Source: Flaccisagitta enflata | Taxonomy: Eukaryota; Chaetognatha; Sagittoidea; Aphragmophora | Reading direction: 5' to 3' | Length of the DNA: 64,000 nt | NCBI GenBank assembly: GCA_965153355.1 | Contig: OZ231128.1 | Location: 46,748,001-46,812,000 of the forward strand | Part shown: positions 44,615-56,925 of the stretch, in pieces | Layout: every line of letters starts with the position of its first letter | Position numbering within the stretch: position 1 is the stretch's first letter | Translations under genes and position numbers: made by a program | Notes under the pieces: generated by a model | What the model saw: only the letters and a program-made list of their open reading frames with translations | Told to the model about the DNA's origin: nothing | Database searches by the model: none

Positions 44615-45915
44615 CATTCTTTTTTCTTTATATATATCTGCCTATCCATGAGTGTAAGTGCCTGTATACAAATTGTGTACTATCTAGAACATATGTATGT
44701 CGACAGGCATTCTAAGCAATAACTCTGTTAAGAATAAGATTTTTTTATAAAAATCAGTGAGATTCTTAAACTATTTCAAATTTCTGACCAAATGCCGCAA
44801 ACCGCATCCTTTTAGCTCAAGGCGTTTAGAATCGACAGGCAAAACAAGATTGATACTTCAATTAGAAAATGGCCAAAAAAATGCATCTAGTTTCTTTACA
44901 AGTTACTAAGTCTCCTTTCAGATAGATTGGAGGTTTTTTCCACCCTATTTTTGGTCCTAAGTACAGCGCCCAACACCTTTGCTACATTATCTTGGTTGAT
45001 TTCAACCTCTCTGAATCATTGGGATTGCAACTGAAGCAAAAGGGAGAACATGGCATACACTAAGGAATTTTTTAAATAAAGTTTTATGAGGGATAGTTAT
45101 CATACATTTATACAAAGCATTTGTGTTAAAGTGCTTAGAAAACCCACATACAAATATGTGTTGAAACCCAAACACATAATATTAAGTATTTGACATGTTT
45201 TGGCGGTTTTTCTATGATTCTTATACTGTTAAATTTACCAATCCCCATACTGTCGATATACTTATGTTCTAGATAGTATGTTATCGGTAATATGTCTGTC
45301 CATCTGCCTTCCTCAGCGTTGGTGCATGCGCGCATGAACGTGGAAGGATCGTTGTACCTAAAAGGTTTTTTTTCCTACTTTATTTCTTTATTTCCTTCTT
45401 TTTGCTAAGATCAGAAAAAAAAAAGAAAACACGCATTACAAGAAGCCGAGGTCTATGGTGATCGATTTTTGTTTTCAACATAAATGGCCGAAAAAAAGCG
45501 CCAGTATTTATTAGCAAATTGACGCGATTGCCGTGTCAAGGGTTTTTTAAAATCAAATTCGCCATTTCTTCTATAAATTTCGTCATCATTTTGAAATTTT
45601 TATGTCATATCAAAATAATAAAAAGATTTTTATTCTACAACCCGCTCTGTTGGTCGGTCGGCCCGTCTGCTGGTAAAACTTTCCTTGGGTTTTGCGGGTC
45701 ATTCAAGTGTCACTGTCCCTTGCCCACCGGGCAACTGTTCGACGATGTTCCAATCGATTAGTTTCTACATGATCTGAGCTTAAATGATAGTGATGACTGC
45801 GTTACTGCTCTAGCCACTTTTGCAGTTAATTTTGTATGTTCACCCGCTTTTTTCAGAAGCGCGGCTGCTGCTTCAATTTTCACAATCCTTGCCTCTCAGT
45901 GATGTTGAATGAGTT
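44615..45915. other. AT-rich DNA, no gene supported
   Basis: TGTATACAAATTGTGTACTA, TCTAGAACATATGTATGTCG (about 44662..44703) reappears inverted near 45250..45300 (TACTGTCGATATACTTATG, TTCTAGATAGTA), so 44640..45310 may be an inverted-repeat element. One acceptor-led short frame at 45859..45903 is noted as an alternative last exon of the large gene. Confidence 0.35.
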
Positions 45916-45916
45916 A

Positions 45917-46136
45917 TTTTTTTAGTCGCGTGCACGCGACTCTACACCCCGCTTTGTCCGTCCGTCTGTCCGTCCGTCTGTCCGTCGGTCAGTCGGTCCC
46001 ACTTTACTTTTTTTATCAATTTTATTTCTTTAGGTCATATAAGAGTAAACTAAGTTATTTTAAGTCATTCTAAATTATTCAAAATCATTCGAAATGTAAG
46101 TCTCGCACGCGACTTATAGGTGTTGGCCTTGTTTTT
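45917..46136 (+). mobile_element. Family A element, third tail type
   Basis: Left AGTCGCGTGC, inner arm ACGCGACT, (GTCC/GTCT)n core, CCCACTTTACTTTTTTTATC, several AAGTCATTCTAA-like units, right block GCACGCGACT, then TATAGGTGTTGGCCTTGTT. A compact version of the elements at 31341 and 51693. Confidence 0.85.
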
Positions 46137-46354
46137 TTTATGTTTTCATGTCTTTTTTTCCTTTTTTGAATCGATACATCCTAGTCTTGAGACGAGATTT
46201 TGCCTCTCATCTCATCTCAGTCGAATGGCAATTGTTTTCCTGGCCCAGGATCAAAACAAACCCGGTTGCTAATATGTGTTACCGTCATTAAGTGAATTAA
46301 TCATTTAAATCTGAATGATCAGGTTTATCTAGCAAGTATCATCCTTCTACGTAT

Positions 46355-46490
46355 GATACATGGCCAATACCAGTTGCGGACGGGTGGGCAGAGGCGGAAA
46401 TTTGCGTTTTCACACTTTTTGACACATGCTCACGGACAGACCGACGGATGGACAAAAGCTCTTATAAAGTTGCGTGTCCGCAACTAAAAA
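46355..46490 (-). mobile_element. Family A element, AGTTGC variant
   Basis: Left TTTTTAGTTGCGGAC, inner arm ACGCAACT, right block GTCCGCAACT, then GGTATTGGCCATGTATC. Exact left/right complement in the T/A variant form. The terminal TTGTT has decayed. Confidence 0.8.
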
Positions 46491-46878
46491 CATAGCTTAT
46501 GATTTCATGAGTTCTCATGCGTGCTCAAGTACCCAGAATCTGAGAATGAAGCGTGATCGTGACTTTTTTCTTGGAAATCGTCGTGACCTTTTTTACCCAG
46601 ACTTTGAAAGCTGATATCTCATGAACGGATTGACCGATTGACTTGATTTTTGTTATGGAAACATCATATCACCTTGTCTACTCATGTGTAAAGTTTCAGG
46701 AAATTTCAGATAGCGCAACCACCCAAACCAGCCTACCTACCCAAAAATTTCAGATTAGCGTAGTTAGAAAAATATTCTATAAAATTTTCTGAAATTTTGC
46801 ATGAACAACCATCTAACTGCTGGACAAATTCTGGGTAAGTTGAACGGTGATCAGGTAATTACTTTGGCCGTAATCACA

Positions 46879-47030
46879 TAACAAGGCCGGATACACGGCA
46901 ATCCAGTCGCGGACAATTGGGCGGGAGCAGTAATGCAAAAACCGATCGCAATTCAAAAATGTTACGGAGGGACGGACGGACGGACCGACCGACACGGCAA
47001 GTTGTAGAGTCGCGTGTCCGCGACTAAAAA
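46879..47030 (-). mobile_element. Family A element, GGAC type
   Basis: Left TTTTTAGTCGCGGAC, inner arm ACGCGACTCTA, (GTCC)n core, right block GTCCGCGACT and GCCGTGTATCCGG plus CCTTGTT. Closely resembles the copy at 41005. Confidence 0.85.
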
Positions 47031-47099
47031 AGAGTGGAGGACAAACTGATATTAAAGGATAGCCGCTTTTGTGGGGAAATATAAAGCTACTTAACATAA

Positions 47100-48050
47100 T
47101 CTTTCCAGTTCTATGAAGTTTCGATAAAATAGCTTGGAGCTAGCGATTGACTTTCGTTCCACTCTTCTATCTTGGCCAAAATAAAAAAAAGTTTTTAAAT
47201 TAGCTCGGTCGATTCCCCTTCTCCAATCAGTTCACAGTAAACGACTCTAGAAGCCTGTGCTTTTTTTACAACGATTTCCCTGTTATGTCAAACGTCTTCA
47301 CTTCAAATTCTTTCACACAGATCAAATCAAAATTGAATCGATGTCATTTGATAATTGCATTTACACTTTTTTTTTTATAAGAACCTAGTTTATAAGAACA
47401 TCAAGGCTTCGAATGGCCCCAAAATTAAGAACATCTTAAGAACATACAAAGGCTTCAAATCTTGAAAAAAATTTTCGTTGAAGGTAATATTTAAAGAATA
47501 TTGTAAAAACATTTGAATTTTAGTATAATTTAGATAATATTATATAATTTTTTATATAAATATTATAAAAATATCTGTAGACTTTAATGTTTAGCATTTG
47601 TTTTAACAATATTTAATAAAAATATATTTGATATAAGTAAATAACAGTATCTTATACAGTTTTCTATAGTTTATATAATATTTTAAATTAAGAACGCTCT
47701 AAGAACATTGAAGGCTTCATTTGGCTTCAAAAATAAAAACATGAAGCCTTCGAAAAAAAAATGACGTTCTTATAAAAAAAAAAAAGTGTAATATATTTCT
47801 GAAAATCGACTGATACCTCGCAGTGATGCAATAAATGCCGAAAGAGTATTGTTACCTATGGATCGACGGCAATACTTAAAGTGGATTAAAAAGACGCATG
47901 TATGAGACAACAAAACCACGAAAAATGACTATTGTTTCAGTTTCTCCAAAAAACAACTGGGAAAGAATTTGTTGAAAACAGGGCTTGAAAAACCGTAGCG
48001 TAGAGGCATGCACAATTGGTCACATGACGAGGACAATGTTGCTGAAACAA
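47100..48050. other. AT-rich DNA with inverted AAGAACAT blocks, no gene
   Basis: TACACTTTTTTTTTTATAAG and GAACATCAAGGCTTCGAATG near 47370 are mirrored by AAGCCTTCG and TTCTTATAAAAAAAAAAAAG near 47745, giving an inverted-repeat element of about 47364..47792. No coding frame. Confidence 0.5.
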
Positions 48051-48055
48051 TTCAT

Positions 48056-48262
48056 TAAAGCCGGATACACGGCTACCCCAGTCGCGTGCGGATGGGCAGT
48101 AGCAGGGCCAGGGAAGGTTATTAGGGCATTTGGGCAGGAGCAGTTAGCTCAAAAGGCACAAAAAAGCCGAAAAAGTAAAAAGGGGACCGACCGACCATCT
48201 AAACGACGGACCGACGGACCGACAAAGCGGGGTGTAGAGTCGCGTAGCAGGCGACTAAAAAT
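48056..48262 (-). mobile_element. Family A element, GTGC type
   Basis: Minus-strand left TTTTTAGTCGCCTGC, inner arm ACGCGACT, GTCGGTCCGTCGTT core, TTTTTCGGCTTTTTTG, right block GCACGCGACT and GTAGCCGTGTATCCGGC. Confidence 0.8.
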
Positions 48263-48439
48263 GGAACGCAAGAAAAACGGGCCTTGCTTATTCCGTCCTC
48301 ATTTACATTTGTTACATGATCACACCTGACTCATTCTCGCTCACGCTGCAGCACTTGCTCAAGTACTTGCTCAGTACTTTCGCAATGTTCGATCAGTGCT
48401 CAATCGCTTTATCTTCGAGCTCATGTAATGCACGCTCAC

Positions 48440-48530
48440 CTTTTTAGATGCATTATCGCATCTCTATAAGAGGGTCTGTCCGTCCGTCCATCCATCCGTT
48501 GGTCCGTCCGTCCGTCCGTCCTTCACGCAG
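48440..48530 (+). mobile_element. Partial family A element, AGATGC variant
   Basis: TTTTTAGATGCATTATCGCA, TCTCTATAAGAGGG and a (GTCC)n core. No right end recognised. Confidence 0.6.
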
Positions 48531-48957
48531 ATGTCGCATCGAGTTGACCGCCTGGGCTTGTTTCTTTCGAGCTTCCTATTTCTCACGCCCTCCAAAAATG
48601 TCATCCTCAAAAATGTATTCATCACGTTCTTTATCCTTGGTTACCACCATTCATCAAGTTTGATATCCTTCACAAACCACAACTTTGTGTCCATTTTTCG
48701 GGTTATTCTTTCTCTCGCTCTCTCGCTCTCTCGCTCTCTCGTACTCTCGCTCTCTATCTCTCTATCTCTATCCTTGTCTCTCTCTTTCATTCAGAAAATG
48801 TAGTGCGTGGGAGGTCTCGCGCCATTTAGGAAAGGAACTGAAAATCACGATTGTAGTTCTATAACCAATCATTCCCGATACTAAACATCTGAAATTCATT
48901 AGTTTCATTTCTCTTTATTTTCCTCATTTTTTGGGTTCAAAACATCAAAGAAGCCCA

Positions 48958-49126
48958 GGGGCAAGGATACACGGCCACCAGTTGCGGACGGGTGGGCAGG
49001 GGCTGATATGCGCGTTTTCCCACTTTTCGACTCGATCACCTCTACGGACCAACCAACCAACCGACAAACCGACCAACCGATGGACGGACAAAGCCTCTTA
49101 TAGAGTTGCGTGTCCGCAACTAAAAA
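48958..49126 (-). mobile_element. Family A element, AGTTGC variant
   Basis: Left TTTTTAGTTGCGGAC, inner arm ACGCAACT, core of GGTT/GGTC units, body TCGAAAAGTGGGAAAACG, right block GTCCGCAACT, GGTGGCCGTGTATCC. Exact left/right complement in the variant form. Confidence 0.85.
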
Positions 49127-49507
49127 GCGGCTTTTGATTTCTTTCTCCCCTTGGCCCATGATTTTCTTCCCCTGCCAGTTAAAGAATCATTTGATAAAAT
49201 CAGAGTTGACATATCATTAAATAGTGCGAAAGTGTTCAAATATCAAATTTTGGAACTAAGTATAAAATCTCCAAAGTTTTTTTCTTTTCAAAACTTTGAT
49301 TTCACTCCCCCCATCTCCAAACCCTTTGATTCTATTTCCACTCAGCAGCATTCACCCCTGGAAAAGTCCTAAGGCTTAAAGTCAAACTCATCTTTTTGCC
49401 TTCTTTGCTGTATTTCCGTTTAACGTGCCTCACTCTTGCACTTCTTCCTCTTTTTTTCTAAAATATATTCTTTCTCTTTCTCTCGGCCTGTCTATCTGTA
49501 CATCTGT

Positions 49508-49822
<315 letters not shown>

Positions 49823-50520
49823 TAATAGTCAGACTGTTAGGCCGACAGACGGAACAATAGACAAAGGCACACCGAGACTGACAGACCAGTGGAAAGGCAG
49901 GAGCTACTATGCTAAATTGGGCAGGGGCAGTGAAGCGAAAAAGGAACTGAAAAGCCAAAAAAAAAAAGCAAAGCGTTACCGACGGACCGACCGAAATAGC
50001 GGTTTATTGTATCATGACTTAAGAATGGAAGACGAGTAAAGGAACGGGGAGACGGACAGACACCCAAAAATAGCCGTTTTTTCATCAATGTTTTCCAGAT
50101 AATTGACAATCAAAAGGATCGCCCAGCCAATCAATCATGCCCCCTTCGTGCATCTAGTTATGATCAACACTTGGTTGTTTTATGTTTTCAAACAATAACT
50201 CCTTTTCAATGCCGTTTCAGCTGACATTTTCATTTCAGTTGCTTAGTTAACTTTTTACCCCAACAAAATTTGCTCGTTAGGTCCTTATAGCTTTATTGGT
50301 CCCCCGCCCTCATTATGAGTCAACCTCGACCTACATCACTTGGGATCGATTTTAATGGATCAAACGGACCAACTGACAAACAGACACGACAAACTGACAC
50401 TGAGTGATATCAAAGTAACTGACAATTCTGTGATTGGACAGTTGAGAGGAGATAGTCATTTAAATGGTCAGTTATGTTGTGTCTGTTACAAAAGAAAGAG
50501 GTGTGCATTTGAGAAATGAG

Positions 50521-50645
<125 letters not shown>

Positions 50646-50699
50646 AAATTTTGTCTGATTTCAGTTTTATCATCATCACCACCATCATGATCATCATCA

Positions 50700-51690
50700 T
50701 GATCATCATCGACCCACGGTTTCGCGTTTTATCTTTCAACCTTCATAATATCGAAAACAAGAAGTTCAGTTTAAAATTAAGGATAGGGAAAAAAGGGGGA
50801 AAATAAAGATAGAATTGAAGAAAAAAGGCGGAAGAACAACAAACAACTTCTCATCCATCCTCAGCAGCGATTTGCGATTGAATATCAATCTTAGATTTAT
50901 CGAGATCAAATTTGTTCCTCATCCAAGTCTAGATGAATCAATAATCTTAATGTGCATGAAAAAAAATGAAAACACAACCAAACCCTTGAAAAGGGGCAAA
51001 ACGACATCAACAATTTTAATCGGCAATATTCAATCAAAAAATAATAATACTGAAATGAAGATAACGTTCAACCAAGAAGAACAACGGGATAATCGCGAAA
51101 CACAAGATTTACTGATGGGTGAACTGAACTATTTTACATATTTTTTAAGCATGCCCACACACTCACGTGAGGCTCGTTTAAGCCGCTAAATGATCAAGCT
51201 GACACGCGCAGCCCGCTCGGATTCTATTCATTAAAATCACTTTAATTCAAAGAGAACCGCGGACTGAAAAAACACACAAAACACATAGGACCAAATTGAT
51301 TTCCCCTCTCATTGGGTATAAAACCTTGTTCCCCGTCTGTTTACTAATCACAAATTGCTCTTAAATACAAAAATCACCGACAAAAAAAAAGGATCAGCCT
51401 CATCATCATTAAACCCATGGATGGTCTTAATCTCAACTTCAGACCCACTTCGAATTCATTTGCATCAATTTGAGATTTGAATTCGACAGTCGCTGATTAT
51501 AATTATTTTTTTACGTCGACGAATTAAAAAAACAAAAAAAAAACAAAACAAAAGTTACACATCCTCCAATGAAGTAAACTTTTAAAAAGACACATTTAGA
51601 GGAGATTTGAAAACTTGAAAGAAAATATATCCGTTTTCCGGAAAACTGAACTTCTTGCACAACAACAATGGGCAACAGGTAAACCTCACA
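50700..51690. other. AT-rich DNA; one 124-codon open frame of doubtful status
   Basis: A plus-strand frame at 50815..51189 (starts MKKKGGRTTNNFSSILSSDL) has mixed, non-repeat composition but no recognised motif, splice site or codon signature. It may be chance in AT-rich DNA. Nothing else found. Confidence 0.2.
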
Positions 51691-51692
51691 AC

Positions 51693-52568
51693 AACAAGGC
51701 CAACACCTATAAGTCGCGTGCAAGACAAAAATAAATGAATTGACCTGACTCCTAATTGTATCTTTTTAATCGCCTTAGACTGACTAAGAAGGACTTAGAA
51801 TGACTTAAAATGACTTGGAATGATGTAAAATGACTTAGAATGACTTAGAAGGACTTAAAATGATGTAAAGGACAATATTGTTTAAACTGACAATAATAAA
51901 TTAAATTGACTTAGAATGACTTAAAATGACTTAGATTGACTTAAAACGACTAAGAATGACTTACAATGACTTAGAATGACTTACAATGACTTAGAATGAC
52001 TTACAACGACTTAGAATGACCTAAAATGATTTAAAATGATTTAAAGGATCATATTGACTAAAATGTCAATAATGACTAAAATTGACTAAAAATGACTAAG
52101 AATGACTTAAGATGACCTAAAATGAATCAGAATTACTTAGAATGACTTAGAATGACTTAAAATGACTTAAAATGACATAAAATGACTTAAAATGATTTAA
52201 AGGACTATATTGATTAAAATCACAAAAATGACTGAATGACTCAAAATCACTAAGAATGACTTAAAATGACTCAGAATGACTAAAAATAACTGAGAATGAC
52301 CTAGAATGACATAAAATGATGCATAGGACTAAATTCACTAAAATGACTATAACGACTTCAAATGACTTAAAATGACTTAAAATAACTTAGAATGACTCAG
52401 AATGACTTAAAATGACTTAGAATGACTTGAAATAACTTAAAATGACTAAAATGACTTAAAGAAATAAAAGTGATAAAAAAGTAAAGTGTGACGGACCGAC
52501 CGACCAACCAACCGACCGACCGACCGACGGACAAAGCGGGTTGTAGAGTCGCGTGCACGCGACTAAAA
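51693..52568 (-). mobile_element. Family A element, third tail, expanded (AATGACTTAG)n array
   Basis: Right terminus on minus: GCACGCGACTTATAGGTGTTGG and CCTTGTT. About 700 bp of degenerate ~10-bp units (AATGACTTAG and relatives) follow. A (GGTC)n core, inner arm ACGCGACT and left end TTTTTAGTCGCGTGC close it. Left and right blocks are exact complements despite 860 bp between them. Confidence 0.9.
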
Positions 52569-53404
52569 AAAGCATATAACATCTAAAAAATTGAATAACG
52601 GCTGATTGTTTGCTGTATGAATTATCTAAATGGCTGCTCAGATGAGAAATCTATACAGGGTCATCCACCTGAGTTGTCGGATTCTGTTAAGCTTTTACTC
52701 CTTCTTGCCAAGAGACATGGATTTGAAATTAATCAAGTCTTGAAGAGTATAGATTGACATTTTTTGTATCAAAATTTCAGCCATTTTGGTCAAGTAGTTT
52801 GTCTTTTATATAAATTTGAAGTGGCATGAGTATTTTCGCATTTGACAGAGTTTCCATTGAAAATCAAAAATTCTGTTTGCCTTCATTTTTATTTTTTAAA
52901 AATTTGTATGCCATAGAGATAAGATTGATCTTCAATGATTAACTGGGCTCAAAAAGTCGACAAAAGTCAAAGTTTTTACAATAAGTGATACCATGAAACA
53001 TATTCCAAGGTTTTCGACCCGTAGAATCCGAATCTGAGGTCAAAAATGGCGAAATCTGACGGGATCCTGCACCGCCCCCGGCCCTGATCGAGCATATGGG
53101 CCCCATAATCAGCATTTTGACCATTTTTTTTGCTTTTTCAACTCTGTAAAGGATAAAAAACGTTATTTTCTCGTTGAAACCGACTAAAATGAGGCTGTAG
53201 AATTCGATGGGAATGGTCTGAGGGGATTATGACCACTTTTGTTACGTGAAAGTGGCCCTGCACGCGCATTTTGGCCCAGAATGCGCATATTTTGCTCAAT
53301 TTTGGCATATTTTCAGTTTTCTGTCTTTTGTTGACCAAATTGTTTCAATTTAAAAATGAAGAATGTATGTATCCAATAAAGGACAATATATATCTCTTGA
53401 TCTG

Positions 53405-53654
53405 TTTTTAATTGCGGACATGCAACTCTATAAGAGGCTTTGTCCATTGGTCCATTGGTCTGTCGGTCTGTCACGCTTGAGATGTCACGCTCGCATTGAA
53501 AACGCGAAAAACGTGTATTCAGGGTGCTGCAGTTGGTTTTGTTTGTGGGTGAGTGTGTTGGAGGGGGGTTGGGGCTATGGTTGGGGTGAGGCCGGGGGTT
53601 GGATACCCCTGCCCACACGTCTGCAACAATATTGTGACCCCGCGTCACTTGTTT
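53405..53654 (+). mobile_element. Family A element, second tail type
   Basis: Left TTTTTAATTGCGGAC, inner arm ATGCAACT, right block GTCTGCAAC, ATATTGTGACCCCGCGTCAC plus TTGTT. Variant T/A positions are again matched left and right. Confidence 0.8.
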
Positions 53655-53794
53655 AGTTTCTGTCTATCTGTCTACTTGTCTACCCAGTTCTATCCATTGA
53701 CTTTCTTTCCCGCTTCACTTACCTGTTCACCAGGCCTTTAGATTATTCTATCCTGCCGAGAAGCAAAAATTTTCGAGTAGAATCTGCCAAATGC

Positions 53795-53957
53795 CTTTTT
53801 TAGTCGCGGACTAGCAACTCTATAAGAGGCTCTGTCCGTCCGTCCGTTGGTCGGTTGGTCGGTCCGTGGTGATCGAGTCGAAAAGTGGGAAAACACGCAT
53901 TTCCGCCCCTGCCCACCCGTCCGCGACTGGTATTGGCCGTGTATCCGGCCTTGTTTT
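53795..53957 (+). mobile_element. Family A element, GGAC type
   Basis: Left AGTCGCGGAC, (GTCC/GGTT)n core, TCGAAAAGTGGGAAAACACG, right block GTCCGCGACT, GGCCGTGTATCCGGCC plus TTGTT. Nearly identical to the copies at 8957 and 54076, suggesting recent spread. Confidence 0.9.
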
Positions 53958-54075
53958 CTCGCTTTCCTATATTTAGCTGTAAATGAAGAAGAAACATCAG
54001 TTAATGCGCTAAGAAGTTTTATTTTCAATCATACAATAGATAAGTGTCTTTTTTACTATTGCTTCAAAAAACTGT

Positions 54076-54233
54076 GTTTTTAGTCGCGGACTAGCGACTC
54101 TATAAGAGGCTTTGTCCGTCCGTTGGTTGGTTGGTCGGTCCGTGGTGATCGAGTTGAAAAGTGGGAAACACGCATTTCCGCCCCTGCCCACCCATCCGCG
54201 ACTGGTATTGACCGTGTATCCGGCCTTGTTTTT
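54076..54233 (+). mobile_element. Family A element, GGAC type
   Basis: Left AGTCGCGGAC with inner arm AGCGACT; right block ATCCGCGACT; GACCGTGTATCCGGCC plus TTGTT. Its terminal T run is shared with the start of the next family A copy. Confidence 0.9.
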
Positions 54234-54433
54234 TTCAGTTGCAGTCACGCAACTCTGTAAAGGGCTTTGTCGGTCTGTTGGTCCGTCGGTCCATGGATCT
54301 GTGAGTCAAAAAGTGCGAAAACGCGCGTTTTAGATGCATTTTGTGTATGTGAGTAGGGTACTTAGGGTGAGGATGGGGGTTGGATGCCCCTGTCCACCCG
54401 TCCGAAACGAAATTGTGATCCTGCGTCACTTGC
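54230..54433 (+). mobile_element. Family A element, AGTTGC variant, second tail
   Basis: Left TTTTCAGTTGCAGTC, inner arm ACGCAACT, core GGTCTGTTGGTCC, right block GTCCGAAACG, then TTGTGATCCTGCGTCAC and TTG. It abuts the preceding copy head to tail. Confidence 0.8.
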
Positions 54434-54781
54434 TCACATAGTACTTCCATTCACTCATTCATAGTTTTGTGAGAGAAGTCGTTCATAGAAATCAACGTTT
54501 ACTCAAAAATCATACAGAGCCAAGAAAAAAGCCTCTGATACATAATAAAACTTAAGTTTGGTGGCATTTGAACTCCATGCAACTCAATGCATTGAATCCT
54601 CAATTGTTACTTTGATAAGCTTATCAGCATGGTGAATTTTAGGACCATTCCAACTGATGATTACTTTGTCTTCTAACGACTTGAGCGAGAGATCGCGATT
54701 TTGTTTGTTATGATGTTTCGGCTCTCAACGTGACTTTCGTTGTGACCAAGTAAGAAATTCGTTACTATACATTGCTGTCCG

Positions 54782-54940
<159 letters not shown>

Positions 54941-55081
54941 TCCTCTCCTGCCGAGACCTGCCAAAACGCTGAAATGCCTGCCATTCCCATCTTTTCTTTT
55001 TAGTCGCGGACACGCAACTCTTCACCTTGCCGTGTCGGTAGGTATGTCGGTACATTACAAATGTTTCTGAATTTCAAGCGG

Positions 55082-55785
55082 TTTTTAGTCGCGTGCACGC
55101 GACTCTACAACCTGCTTTGTCCATCCGTCCGTCCGTCCGTCGGTCAAACTTTACTTTTTTTATTACTTTTAGTATAGACGGGACCCTAATAAGAGCGGAG
55201 GAGGGACCCTAAGTGTTACATGCCCCCCTACAGCTCACATGGTTCAATCAATTTCCACAATTGCAGTGGCGGCTGACACTTTAGGTGGATAGAAATGGCG
55301 CCAGCATGGCGATTTCTCAATTTCCATTCTGAACCCCGGCCTTCAAACCACCCACAAAGCCCAAAAAATTGAATAATTTTTTTCTCTCAAATTTTGATAT
55401 AAAATTGGCCCATTGGGAGGGTTAAAGGTGGAAATTGAAAAATCGCCACGGTGGCGCCAATTGTATCCACCCAAGGTGTCAACCGCCACTGCAAGTTAGG
55501 GAATTGAATGAACCTTGTGAGCTGTAGGGGAGGCATGTAACAATTGGGTCCCTCCTCCGCTCTTATTAGGGTCCCGTCTGTAATTCTTGGTCATTCTAGG
55601 CCATTTTTAGTCATTCTAAGTCATTCTAAGTCATTATTAGTCATTCTAAGTCATTGTAAGTCATTTTAAGTCATTTTACGTAATATGAAGTCACTTTAGT
55701 TGATTTGGTCAATTTAGTCGTATAAGTCATTTATCATCATTTTATGTCTTTTTAAGTGATTTTAAGTCATCTTAAGGCGTTGTTG
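55082..55785 (+). mobile_element. Family A element (third tail type) nested in another family A copy
   Basis: TTTTTAGTCGCGTGCACGCG, (GTCC)n, CAAACTTTACTTTTTTTATT, then element D, then an AAGTCATTCT array. The right terminus is reduced to AAGGCGTTGTT near 55780. GTGC-type left end and AAGTCATT array identify it as a different subfamily from its host. Confidence 0.7.
55176..55579. mobile_element. Element D: 404-bp near-palindromic MITE
   Basis: AGACGGGACCCTAATAAGAG at the left and CTCTTATTAGGGTCCCGTCT at the right are perfect inverted repeats. Similarity continues inward (GGAGGAGGGACCC, TGTTACATGCC, CCTACAGCTCAC, and GTGGCGGCTGACAC near the centre), so the whole element could form one hairpin. 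No coding capacity. Confidence 0.85.
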
Positions 55786-55849
55786 CATTACGGCTTCCTG
55801 CCCAATAGTCCGCTACTGTCTTGCCGTGTATCCGGCCTTGTTTTACGTT

Positions 55850-56327
55850 CCTCCTTTTCTTTTCCTTACTCTTCTTCTCGTTCCTTTTCATCTTCTTTTC
55901 CTTCTTCTTTGTATGCTGCTTCTTCTTCTTCTTCTTCTTCTTCTTGTTCTTCTCCTTCTTCTTCTTCTACCCCTTATTCTTCCTCTTCTTCTTCTTCTAC
56001 CCCTTATTCTTCCTCTTCTTCTTTTTCTTCTTTTTCTTCTTCTCCTCCTTCTGCTTCATCTTCTTCTTTTTTTTCCTCTTCTTTTTCTTCTTGTAGCTGC
56101 CGAGTGCCGACACCCTCCAAAGCATGTCTTTCTTTCTTTTTTTTCTTTTTCTTTTATCTTCTTTTTACCTTCGTTTTGCTCTCTTACTATTCCACCTTTT
56201 TCTTTTCTTTTTCCTATGTTTATCTTCTTTAAGCTGCCGAGTGCCGAGATTTGTTGCTCCCCTCTTAAGCATGCCCGCCGGTCTTTTGTCCTCTATTTGT
56301 CTTCTTCTTCTTCTTTTTTTTTTCTTC
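55850..56327. repeat. Pyrimidine-rich (CTT)n-like DNA with a twice-used CTGCCGAGTGCCGA motif
   Basis: CTTCTTCTT repeats dominate. GCTGCCGAGTGCCGA appears at 56096 and 56233 with a similar context. Ser/Phe/Leu frames are repeat translation. Confidence 0.7.
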
Positions 56328-56925
56328 TTTTTGGGCAGCGGCCCCAAAGGGGCCGATGACCTATGCTTTCACACATAGGGGAAATTTCTCCTTCTTCTTC
56401 TCCGTCCCCCCCCCTCAAGGCCCAAATCCTAGTCTCGTGACCCAAATCATAGCTTCGAGGCTCAAATCCCCGCTTTGAAGCTCAAATCCCAGCCTTGAGG
56501 CTCAAATCTCAGTCTCCAGGCTAAAATCCCAGCCTTGGGGCTCAAATCCCAGCTCCTAGGCTCAAATCCCATTCTCAAGGCACAAATCCCAGCCTTGAAA
56601 CTCAAATCCTAGTCTCGAAGCTCAAATCCCAGCTTCCAAGCTCAAATCCCTGCCCCAAAGCTCAAATCCCTGCCCCAAAGCTCAAATCCCAACCACAAAC
56701 CTCAAATCCCAGCCCCGAAGCTCAAATCCCAGCCTCAAGGCCCTAATCCAAGCCTCAAGGCCCCAATTCCGGCCTCCAGGCCCTAATTCCATCCTTGAGG
56801 CCCAAAAAAAAACAGCATAGGTCATCGGCCCCTTCGGGGCCGCTGCCCCTCTAACCACCTCACACCCACACACGCTCACATAGGGGCAACGGGTACCGCT
56901 GACCATCTAACGCTTTTGCGACTAT
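56327..56925 (+). mobile_element. Family B element, one-directional array
   Basis: CTTTTTGGGCAGCGGCCCC start, CACACATAGGGG, a C run, then about 19 units of 20 bp (CTCAAATCCCAGCCTTGAGG-like). GGTCATCGGCCCCTTCGGGG and the right end CTAACGCTTTTGCGACTATT follow. The opposite-orientation half is absent. Confidence 0.85.

Larger units (their letters stand above)
54996..55845 (+). mobile_element. Family A element, host of a two-level insertion
   Basis: Left TTTTTAGTCGCGGAC, inner arm ACGCAACT, CACCTTGCCGTGTCGG and body TTCTGAATTTCAAGCGG stop at 55081 and resume near 55790 with GCATTACGGCTTCCTGCCC, right block GTCCGCTACT and GCCGTGTATCCGGCC plus TTGTT. The element at 36463 shows the same body uninterrupted. 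Left and right are both GGAC type, unlike the inserted copy. Confidence 0.75.
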
